Origin: Hepsetus odoe
Taxonomy: Eukaryota > Chordata > Actinopteri > Characiformes > Hepsetidae
Reading direction: 5' to 3'
NCBI GenBank assembly: GCA_017165825.1
Contig: CM029374.1
Coordinates: 8,135,847-8,199,846, forward strand
Length of the DNA: 64,000 nt
The notes below the pieces were generated by a model. That model was not told where the DNA came from. It ran no database searches and was given only the letters and a program-made list of their open reading frames with translations. A program made the translations under genes and the position numbers. This document shows positions 23,801-35,800 of the stretch, piece after piece (within the stretch, counting starts at the first letter, position 1; each line of letters opens with the position of its first letter).

Positions 23801-26800
23801 CCAAATTTCCCATTTGTGGGATAATAAAAGATTGCTCTGCTTTCTTGTGGTCTCCATAACCACTTTTGCAGTAGTTGGCCAGCAATCTGATAACTCTTCA
23901 CTACCCCCATTACCTAACACCTGACCTTAAGCTTTCCTCTCCTTTTACCTGTCATACTGCCAACATTCAAAAGATGCTTTCAGCCAGGGATGTGGCCAGG
24001 GCTCTATTTTTGAATTTACAGCATGTGTTTTGTGAAAATATGACTTTATTTATTATTCATAGTTTCAGTATTGTTATAATTTGCTAATGAATTGTCAGTA
24101 TTGTTAATTGTTTATCAGTTGTGAATCACTAGCACAAAACTATTATGAATATTTATTGAATAATTTTGCACATAGTAATATGGCATTTTAAGTGTTTTGT
24201 TCCTAAAAATTGCCTAGTGGAGAAAAGATGTAAATTTAGACTTTGAAATGTAATGCGCTAAATGGCTTTGTTTTTTTGTTTTTTTCTAGCCAAGCACAGA
24301 GGATCCAAGTTTCTCTTTGAAAATGAATCATAAGTCTAGTATTACCAGCTTTGGTAAGTAGTCTTTTCCTTTCACCTAGGACTAAATAGCTTTTCATTGT
24401 GTGATTTGAAAAGCACAATGAAAAAAGAGCTGTCTCTGTGGCGCAATCGGTTAGCACGTTCGGCTGTTAACTGAAAGGTTGATGGTTCAAACCCACTCAG
24501 GTTTGATGGTGCTGTGTTCCTTGGGGTGGCGGTGGTCTAGTGGTAGGGTACTTGCCTGTGGACCCCTGAATCAAGAGGTCCCAGGTTCGAATCCCACCTC
24601 TAGCACTACCACCACTGGGTCCCTGAGCAAGACCCTTAACCCTGAGTTGCTCCAGGGGGACTGTCCCTGTAATCAGGACATGGAAGTCGCTCTGGATAAG
24701 AGCGTCTGCTAAATGCCGTAAATGTAAATGATTTATATTTTTTTATATCTCTTCGTCTCATCATCATACTAAATGTCAATAAAACCAACATAATTACAGG
24801 ATAAAAAAAAAATTACCTCTTTTATACCAAATAGAACTACCAAGTCAAATTGTATCATATTTTACATTGATGTTGGATAAGGAGATTTAATTCATCCAAA
24901 AGGTGGAGTGTTGTTTGATGACTGCATAGAGACACAGCCATCAAATATTTCCCAAAAAAGTTAGAAGCACTCTAATTAATGCTTGATCTTGTCAGGTAGG
25001 TTTTTTATTGTCATTTCAACCATATCCACAGTACACAGTAAACATAAGATGACATCTAACATTACACAGAACACACCATAAGAAGTGCAGATAGTAGTAA
25101 CAAGTGTACACGATAACAACCACTGCAAAAACAATTGCACAGGAGAGGACAGGGAACATTCATCTGACAAAAAACAGAGGCAGTATGTGTATAAATTTAG
25201 GGTGGTGGTGGTCTAGTGGTAGGGTACTTGCCTATGGACCAATGGCTCAAGAGGTCCCAGGTTCGAATCCCACCTCTAACACTACCATCACTGGATCCCT
25301 GAGCAAGACCCTTAACCCGGAGTTGCTCCAGGGTCCCTGTAATTTGGACATGTAAGTCGCTCTGGATAAGAGTGTCTGCTAAATGCCATAAATTTAAATG
25401 TCTGAGAAAAGATTCCGTAGCATATGGGCCTCCGCTACCAGGTTGGGAAACGTTTTTTTTTTTTTTTTTAATCCCTGTCCTTCAGACTCTTAAATTGTAA
25501 TTTTCCTCATCATTCACCAGGCTCCACTCATACACCTGTATCTATTTACCTCCTGCTGTTTTTATATAGATATGTCTTTGTTCAATTTATATTTTGTACT
25601 ACACATTTTAAAACCATGCTGCCTATACTGTTTTTCTGCTGCTCACACAGTTACAGTTGTTTTTGCACTAATTGTTGTCTTGTCTGCACTTGTCTTGTGG
25701 TGTGTTCTATGTAATATTAGATGTTGTCTTGCCATGGTCCTGGAGGAATGTTGTTTTGTTTCTCTATGAACTCTAAGTTTGAAATGACAAAAGGGGAACT
25801 TGACTGGAGCCTGGTGGATGAAGAGTCTGATGGCCAGAAAACTATTGCCCATCATGGTGGCCCATATGCTATGGTGCCTTTTCCTGGAAAGCAGGAGGTA
25901 GAAGGGTGTGTGGGACGTTGTGTGGGATCATCCGCAATGCTGTTTGCCTTGCGGATGCAGCGAGTCGTGAAAATGTCCTGAAGACAGAAGGCAAAGCATT
26001 CATGATGATCTTCTCAGCTTTCCTTACCACCCATTGTACGGACATGCGGTCGGAGACACTGCAATTCCCGTTAGCTGTTCCTCTCTGTAAACCTTTCATT
26101 GTCACCACTGATCAGACTCACCATGGTTGTACCATCAGCAGATTTGATGATGTGTTTGGATCTGTGCATGGCTTCACAGTCGTGGGTCATTAGAGTAAAC
26201 AACAGTGAGCTGAGTATATAGCTGTACCCCTGTACACAGTGCCCCTGTACTCAGCGTGATGGTGCTGCTGCTGGTCCTGACTAACTGAGGTTTCCCAGTC
26301 AGGAAGTCCAGGATCCAGTTACAGAGGGAGGTGTTCAGGCACAGCAGCCTCAGCTTCTCACTACAATGCTGAGGGATGATGGTGTTGAATGCTGAACTGA
26401 AGTCTATGAACAGCATTCTGATGTAACTGTGCTTTCTGTCCATATGTGAAAGGACCAGATGGAGGATGGTGATAATGGCATCATCTGTTGAATGGTTGGG
26501 ACAAAACGCAAAATGCAGGGGGCCCAGTGAGGGTGGGTGTTAGGTCTATATGTGCCTCATGACCAGCCTCTCAAAGCAGTTTATGATTACAGGTGTGAGT
26601 GCGACTGTGACCATCGTCATTGAGGCAGGACACAGATTACTTTTTTGGCATGGAGATGAGTGGTGGTCTTGAAGCACCTTGGAACAACAGTGGTGCTCAG
26701 AGAGATGTTGAAGATGTCAGTGAGAACATCTGCCAGCTATTCGGCACATCCTCTTAACACATGCCAGGCATGTTGTCTGGACGAGCACCTTTCCATGGGT

Positions 26801-29800
26801 AGACGCTCAGCAGAGATCTTCTCACCTCAGCCGTGGTCAGGCAGAGAACCTGGTCGTTAGGAGGAGGGATGAACTTCCTCATTGTCGTGTTGTTCTCAGC
26901 ATCAGTCTGTGTGTAGATGTGGTTCAGTGTACCTGGAAGGCAGGGAGGTCATTGTGCATAATGATCCTAAGGTTGTGTGCAGCAGCTTGAACTTGATCAT
27001 TTCATGACACTCTTGAGCCATTTCTTGATCTGATGTTGATTTCAGTGGCAAATTGAAACTCATGAGGTTTAGAAATGGCAATAGTGGATAGGCTGTTTTT
27101 TGCCTGTCATGTACTTTTAATAATCAATAGTTATGCTCCATGTTCTACCTTTGTGGCTGTTCTGGTGTTGCTTTTAGAAGCTTCCATTTCATAAAAATAG
27201 CAATTTCAGTTTACCCCGGGTAGGTCTAGCAAAGTGGACATTTCACTTCTGATTTGTGGCAAAGGTGGAATCCCATAACTGTGTCATATTTGAAGTCAGT
27301 AATTCATTACAACATGCTGTACTGTACTTTATAAATCTATCTACATTTAAACATACAGTACCTTGAAAAAGTTCACCCCTATTTTTCATGTTTTGTTGCC
27401 TCACAACCTGGAATTAAAATGGATTGTTTGAGTGTTTGCACCATCTCATTTACAGAACATGCCTACAACTTTAAAGATTTAAAAAATAATTTTTATTGTG
27501 AAGCAAACAGCAAATAGGACAAAATAATGAAAAACCTCAGCGTGCATTACTATTCACCCCCCTTAAGTCCGTACTTTGTAGAGCCAACTTTTGTGGCAGT
27601 TACAGCTTCAAGTCGCTTTGGATAAGTCTCTGTGACTGTGACACACAGTTTTTGAAGGAACTCTGCTGGTAGGTTGTTCCAAACATCTTGGATAACTAGC
27701 CACAGATCTTTTGTGGATGTAGGCTTCCTCACATCCTTCTGTCTCTTCATGTAATCCCAGACACACTCAATGATGTTGAGATCAGGGCTCTGTGGGGGCC
27801 ATACCTTCACTTCCAGAACTTCTTGTTGTTCTTTTTGCTGACTATAGTTCTTAATGGCTTAATGACTGGCTGTATGTTTGGGGTCATTGTCCTACTGCAG
27901 AATAAATTTGGGGCCAGTCATACGCCTCCCTGATGGTATTGCATGATGGATAAGTATCTGCCTGTATTTCTCAGCATTGAGAACACCATTAATCCTGACC
28001 AAATTTCCAACTCCATTTGCAGAAATGCAGCCCCAAACCTTCAAGGAACCTCCACCATACGAACTGCAACTCAGTTCGTATGTTTTCATGTATACTTGAG
28101 TCGCTTGGCCTTGTTTCCACATCAGAGGTTTAGCTTTTTGGCTGCAACTCTTCCATGAAGACCACTTCTGGCCAGATTTCCAGGGTCCCACTGGTTTCTG
28201 CCAGTTCTGAGCTGATGGCACTGTCGGACATCTTACGATTTCGAAGGGTAATAAGCTTAATGTGTCTTTCATCTGCTGCACTAAGTTTCCTTGGCTGAAC
28301 ACTGCGTCTATGATCCTCAACGTTGCCCGTTTCTTTGTGCTTCTTCAAAAGTGCTTGAACAGCAACCCAGTATGCTTTGAAATCTTTGTTTGGGAGAGAC
28401 CTTGCTGATGCAGCATAACTACCTTGTGTCTTGTTGTTGTGCTCAATCTTGACATGACATGAAACTGTCTTCCACAACATCACCTTGGTAGCAGAGTTTG
28501 GCTGTTCCTCACCCAGTTTTAAGCCTCCTACACAGTTGTTTCTGTTTCAGTTAATGACTGTGTTTCAACGTGTTACATTGATGATCATTAGCACCTGTTC
28601 GGTAAAACTGGTTGATCATACACCTGACTATAATCCTACAAAATCCCTGATTTTGTGCCAGTGTACCTAAGAATTACCATAAGTACCATAAGAATTGATG
28701 CTGGTTTGAAGGCAAAAGGTAGTAAAATATTTTCAAATATTGATTTGAGAGAGATTTTTCTTTTGTTCGCTCATTTTGTAAATTGATAAAAATAAACAAT
28801 CATTATTTATATTTCTGAAAGCATTCTCTGTTTACAGCCTTTTTTCACACCTGCCTAAAATTTTTGCACAGTACTGTATACAGTACATACGAAATAATGA
28901 AACGAAATAATGTTCCTCCCGGTCCCTAGTGCTACACTAAGTGCTACGCTAAGACGGCATCAGACACAACGTAAGACACAAGAAAAGGCAAAACAAATGT
29001 AGACAACAGACAGACGACAACAGACAGTAAATTCATCCTTCAGAGAGGAACAAAGCAGCTCAAGTTATTGGCAGTGTGATAGAGCAGCAGTGTTATGGTT
29101 AAAGTGCAAAAAATAAATAAAAATAAGTAATAAGTGGCGGTAAGGTGGTTCATGTACATGAATGTACATTAGTACATATTGAGAGGAAAAAAAAAAGTTC
29201 CAGCAATAGCAGAGAGCAGGTTATTGTCAAGATTTTTGCCCATTCCTCAAGGCAAAACTGCTCCAGCTCATTCACAGTGGATGGTTTTTGCTTGTGAACA
29301 GCAATCTTCAAGTCTGACCACAGATTCTCAATTGGATTGAGGTCTGGACTTTGACTAGGCCATTCTAACACATTTAAATGTTTCCCTTTAAACCACTGGA
29401 GTGTTGCTTTAGCAGTATGCTTCGGGTGATTGCAGACTGACAGGTTTTGTTCAAGAAGATCCTTGTATTTAGTACCATCCATCTTTCCCTCGACTTGGAC
29501 CAGTTTCCCAGTCCCTGCTGCTGAAAAACATCCCCACAGCATGATGCTGCCATCACCATGTTTCACTGTGGTGATGGTGTTCTTGGAGTGATGGGATGTT
29601 TTGGGTTTTCACCAGACATTGGTGTCTGAAAAGTTCAATTTTAGTCTCATCTGACCAGAACACCTTCCTCCATACATTTGGGGAGTCGCCCAAATTCCTT
29701 TTGGCAAACTCAAAACATGGCTTCTTATTTTTAATATACACTCTATGGAGTGTATGGCTTATTGTGGTCCTATGGACAGATACTCCAGTCTCTGCTGTGG

Positions 29801-32800
29801 TACTCTGCAACTCCTTCAGGGTTACCTTTGGTCTCTGTGCTGCCTCTCTGATTAATGCCCTCCTTGCCCGGTCTTTGAGTTTTGGTGGGTGGCCCTTTCT
29901 TGGCCGGTTTGTTGTCGTACCATGTTCTTTCCATTTGAAGATGATGGATTTGATGGTGCTCTAGGGAATCGTCAAAGATTTGGATATTTTTTATTTATAA
30001 CCCAACTCTGACGTCTCAGCAAGTTTGTCCATAACTTGTTTGGAGAGCTCCTTGGTCTTCATGGTGTGATGTCTCTTGCTTAGTTGTGTTGCAGCTTCTG
30101 GGGCCTTTTGGTGTGTTTATACTGACAGATCATGTGACACTTAGATTGCACACAGGTGGACTTCATTTCACTAATTATATGAATTTCGAAGGTAATTGGT
30201 TGCACCAGGACTTATTAGGGGCTTCATGGCACAGGGGGTGAATACATATGCATGTACCAGTTTTCATTGTTTTATTTTCTTTGATTGATTGATTTTAAAT
30301 TTAGATTTTAGATAGAGTAAAATTACGAAACATTTAAATTACAGGTTGGAATGTAACAAAATAGGTAAAAAGCCAGGGGGGGGGGCTGAATACTTTTGCA
30401 AGGCACTGTAGTATATATATTCAGTAAGGCAGATAGCTAGAAAGTTGTTGTGACATCTGGAAGAAAGAAGGAGAATAAGGAAACCTGGTGGTGGAACCCA
30501 GAAGTCCAGGATTGTATCCAGAAAAAGAGGCAAGCAAAGAAGAAGTGGGATAGTCAGAGAGATGAAGAAAAGTGAACAAGAGTACAAGGAGATGAAGCGC
30601 AGGGGGAAGAAAGCAGTTGTAAAGGCTAAAGATAAGGTGTATGGTGAATTGTATGAGGGGTTGGACAGGAAGCAGGAAGAAATGGACCTATACTGATTGG
30701 CTAGACAGAGAGACGGAGCTGGGAAAGATATACAGAAGGTCAGGGCTATTAAAGATAGAAATGGAAAAGTACTCCCAAGTGAACAGTGCGTGTTGAGCAA
30801 ATGGAAGGAGTACTTTGAGGGGCTGATGAATAAAGAAAAGGAGAGCGAGAGAAGACTGGGTGATGTGAGGATAGTGAACTAGGAACTGCAGCAAATAAGC
30901 AAGATGGAAGTAAGATCAGCGATGAAGAATGGAAAGGCTGTTGGTCCGGGTGACATTCCGGTGGAAGCATAGAGTTGTTTAGGAGAGATGGCAGTTGAGT
31001 TTCTGACCAGATTGTTTAATAGAATCTTGGAACGCGAGAGGATACCTGAGGAGTGGAGACAAAGTTTACTTGTACCGATTTTCAAGAATAAGGGTAATGC
31101 ACAGAACTGTACTAACTATAGAGGGATAAAGTTGATCAGCCACACCATGAAGTTATGGGAAAGAGTAGTGGAAGCTAGGTTAAGAAAAGAGGTGATGATT
31201 AGTGAGTAGAAGTATGGTTTCATGCCGAGAAAGAGCACTACAGATGCAATGTTTGCTCTGAGGGTGATAATGGAGAAGTACAGAGAAGGTCAGAAGAAGT
31301 TACTTTGTGCCTTCATGGAGTTGGAGAGGAGTTGTGGTTTTGTATGTGGAAGTCAGGTGTTGCAGAGAAGTATGTGAGAGTAGTTCAGGATATGTATGAT
31401 GGCAGTGTGACAGTGGTGAGATCCACAGTAGAAGTGACCGATGCTTTTAAGAAAGAGGTTAGAGAGACGAGGATTATATTAGGAGGAGGCTGTTTAAGTT
31501 GGAGCTTCAAGGAAGGAGGAAAAGAAGAAGACCAAAGAGGAGGTTTATGGACGTGGTGAGAGAGGACATGAAGGTGGTCGGTTTGAAGGAGGAGGATGCA
31601 GAGAAAAGGAAGAAATGGAAACGGATGATCTGCTGTTACAACCCCTAAACGGGATCATCTGAAAGAAAAAGAGTATATATTCAGTTTGACTTTAAAATTA
31701 ATTATGTGGACCTGTAATGTGGGTAATTTTAAGAGTAAGCGGTAAATGTCTCATAGCTAAGCACACCCTTTGGGATAAGGTGAGTAACTCAGACATCCTG
31801 GAGGAGCCCAGAGTTTGGAGCTTGCTTTAAAAGGAGCCAGTTGAGATCATTCAGGCATTCTGGTTAGTATGTCACTAGGGCCCCTCCTAGTGGAGGTGTT
31901 CTGGGCAAAACCAGACTAAGGGGCAGAACCAGGACATGATGGGAAGAATATATATATTGGCTGGCCTGGACACTTTGAACACTTTTTAAAGGGGCTGCAA
32001 AGCAAACCAATGTGTTGACCTATATTCAATGTTTTTGCTAAGTCACCACAAGTAATGAACCGGCCAACTTGTTGTTTATAGTCGAAGATATTTTAATAAA
32101 TAAAATATTTCTGCCTGGTTTCTTGGAGCAAATATTTAGTATATTCCCAGTTTATGCTTACATTACTGCAATTACATAGTCACTCCATTGCCTGCCATCA
32201 CTCTCCCGGTATCTCAGTGCAAATATACAGTAAAACCTTCGGTTTAAGCTTAATCCTGAATCCAAAACTTGCCTCCTTTTTTCATGCTAATATTTTATGA
32301 AATGAGCAGTGAACAGTTATCCAGTAACCATCTGATGCCATATGATGCATTACACAGTGTGATACTGAAAACCAGTACTTATGCTTATGTTTATAGCATT
32401 ATTTTTGCTATAAAATGTACTGTATCTTTCTACAGTGCAGTTAGGCTCCTGCTTTATCGTTGGCATGTCTAATGTTTTAGTTTGTCTGCAACCTAGCCTT
32501 CCTGAGACCTCTCTATGCAAAATTAATGTATTAATGTACATTTCATGTGTATTTTTTCAAAATTGCTTTTTGGCACTTTAATATCTGGGACCATTTATTG
32601 TTTTGCCTCAGTCAGTTCCAAGGCTTAGAAATGTTAATTGGCTGGGAAATAATTAGTTGCTGATTTTTAGCAATAGGCCCCTTGATTGGAAGGTCATGGG
32701 TTCAAATCCCAGGCCAGTAGGTTGCCCTGAGGTGCCCTGAGGTACCCTTGAGCAAGGTACCATCCCCATCACTGCTCCCGGGCACCTTAAATAACTGCTC

Positions 32801-35800
32801 CCTGCTGCACATGTGTGTATGGTTGAAATGCAGAGGAAGTATTTTGTTGTTTCACTGTGTGCTGTGACCCTTCTCAGGACAATGGCTATGTGAGAGAGTG
32901 AGCAAGTGAGTGAGGAAAAAACAATATTCATAGTTTTAGTGTTGGTAGTGGTACTAAATAGAGGGTAAAACATGTAAAGTGGGAATCCTCTTTAGCTGGA
33001 AGAATTCACATAGCTTTCAAAATGGTTAATGGCATGTGTCTTTTTCTTAACTTAGTGACTCACAGGAGGTAAAAAAAAAAAAACACTGGCATTAAAAGAG
33101 ATCAAGTAGGAGAAAACATTTTTTTTAAACAATTTGAGCAGTATAATAATGTGCTATATTCTAGATTTGAGTGTAGGAAGCATATTTATCCTTCAAGTTT
33201 TTAATATAGAACTTGATGAAAAGGTAAATTACAACAATACATTTTCTTAGCAGAAAAGTAATAAGTTGAGTATTACATTAAAATTTAGATTTGTTAAAAA
33301 AAAAAAAAAGTCATCACATCAGACTGTGTACCAAATATCTTGTTCATATGCATGGTTCATAAGTCTTAATACTCTCTTTATGAACCATGTGCATAGACAA
33401 GGCAAATTTAATTTGCTTCAACATTTTGAAGCCTTGCATTATTTTAAAAGACTAAAGCTACATCATCATCTGCTTTCAGCTGCTCCCATTTAGGGGTTGC
33501 TACAGCGGATTATCTGTTTCCATTTCTTCCGGTCCTCTGCATCTTTTTCCCTCAAACCGACCCCCTGCATGTCTCTCTCGCCACGTCCACGAACCTTCTC
33601 TTTGGTCTTCCTCTTAACCTCTTTCCTGGTAGCTCCATCTTCAACATCCTCCTAATAAAATCCTCGTCTCTCCTCTGGACATGTCCAAACTAATGCAACC
33701 ATGCTTCTCTAACTTTCTTTCCAAAATGTTTAACCTGAGGTGTCCCTCTAATATACTCATGTCTAATCCTGTCAATCCTCATCACACTCAATTTTCAGCA
33801 TCTTTAACTCTGAGACCTCCTGTCTTTTTGACAGTGCTACCGTCTACAACCTGTGCAACAAAAAGCTGGTTTCACTACTGTCCTGTAAACTTTCTTTTTT
33901 TACTCATCTGTCAGAAGTCACTTCAGCAACTCTTCTCCACCAGTTCCAACCTGCCTGCGCACTCTTCATCTCTCTTCCATACTCGCCATTACTCTGAACT
34001 ATTGATCCCAAGCATTTAAAATCCTTTACCATTGTCACCTCTACCCCTTCCTAACCATCCTGCTTTCCTCCCTTTTGTTCACACTCATATATTCTATCTT
34101 TGACTAGCTCACTTTCATTCCTCTCCTCTCTAGAGCATATCTCCATCTTTCCAGGCTCTCCTCAAGCTGCTCAGTACTCTCGCTACAGGTCACAATATCA
34201 TCAACAAAGAAAAGCTGCTCAGAGTACTCCTTCCATCTGCTCAGCACGCTTTGTTCATTTGTGAGTACGTTTCAATTCCTATCCTTAATCACCCTGACCT
34301 GCTGCACATCTTTCCCAACTCTATCTCTGTGTCTAGCCAATTGGTATAGGTCCTTTTCTCCCTCCTTGCTGTCCAACCTGTCATACAATACATCACAGAC
34401 CTTATCTTTAGCCTTTGCCACGGCTTTCTTCGCCCTGTGCTTCATCTCTTTGTACTCCTGTCCACTTTCTTCATCACTCAGACTATCCCACATCATCTTC
34501 ACCTCTTCTTCTGTATACACTTCTGGATTTCTGGGTTCCACCACCAGGTTTCCTTATCCTCCTTCTTCCTTCCAGATGTCACACCAAGTACCTTTCTAGC
34601 TATCTGCCTTATCACTTCTGCAGCAGTTTTCCAGCAATCCAGTAGCTCTTCAACACCGTCCAGTGCTTGTGTTAACTCCTGTTTGAATTCCACCTTGCAG
34701 TCCTCCTTCTTCAGCTTCCATCACTTGATCTTCTACTCTGCCCTCACTTTCCTCCTCTTCTTGACCTCCAAGGTCATCCTACAGGCCACCATTCTATGCT
34801 GTTTAGCTATACTCTCCCCTGTCACAAAATCTACAACCATCTGATCTTCAGCTTTCGTCTCCGTGAAGTCATACCTACCCATCAACTCATCACCTCTGTT
34901 CCCTTCACCAACATGTGCAATAAAGTCCACATCAGTCACCACTCTCTCTCCCCAGAGTACACTCCCTATCACTTAAGTCTTTGCTTAAGAAACCTTGATC
35001 CATTCAAGTTATCAAATTACCAACCAATTTCTAACGGTACTCTACTTTTCTTATTCCACATGCACCCTCTGAGTTGTGTAATTTGGAAACATGGAAGTAG
35101 CTTCCACTGTTACACTGATGACAAACAAATATATATTTCAGCCAAACCAAAGGATACAGTGCATCCAGTAAGTATTCACAGTGCCCCACATTGCCCCATG
35201 TTTCCCCACATTTTACTGTGTTACAGCCTTATTCCAAAATTGATTAAATTCATTTTTTACCTCAAAATTCTACACCAAATACCCCATACTGACAAAGTGA
35301 AAAAGATTTGCTTGAAACTTTTGCAAACATATTTAAAAAAAAAAATACATAGCCTTTGCCATGACACTCAAAAGCAAGCTCAGGTGCATCCTGTTTTCAC
35401 TGCTCTTCCTTCAGAAGTTTCTACAGCTTAATGGGAGTCCACCTGTGGTAAATTCAGTTGATTGGACATGATTTGGAAAGGCACACACCCTTCTGTATAT
35501 GTTTCCACAGTTGACAGTGCATGTCAGAGCACAAACCAAGCCATGAAGTCCAAGCAAATGTCTGTACATCTCAGAGACAGGATTGTATCGAGGCAAACAT
35601 CTGGGACTACAGAAAAATCATTGCAGCATTGAAGAGCCTAATGAGTACAGTAGTCTTCATTATTTGTAAATGGAAGAAGTTTGGAACCATAGGACCATGG
35701 TTTAGAACCATAGAAACATAGGACCTAGAGCTGGCTAATCAGCCAATCTGAGCGATTGGGGTAGAAGGGCCTTAGTCAGGGAGGTGACCAAGAACCTGAT

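Larger units (their letters stand above)
20590..23832 (+). mobile_element. CR1/L2/Rex1-type LINE, nearly complete ORF2, inactive
   Basis: Endonuclease frame at 20885-21637 (GNVRSLPNKIDELMAL, LLISGDFNHVSLSS, LGCSDHNLVHL, all key boxes of an APE-type endonuclease). RT frame at 21653-22651 (FRPIALTSNLKAMERI, LDPLQFAYQPH, FFDFSSAFN, GAPQGTVLAPFLFI). Thumb and C-terminus at 22563-23081 (YLGVHINNKLDW). The 3'UTR ends at about 23832 with 'gggataataaaag'. A SINE is inserted at 23246-23495. The start of ORF2 lies near 20590. Confidence 0.88.
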
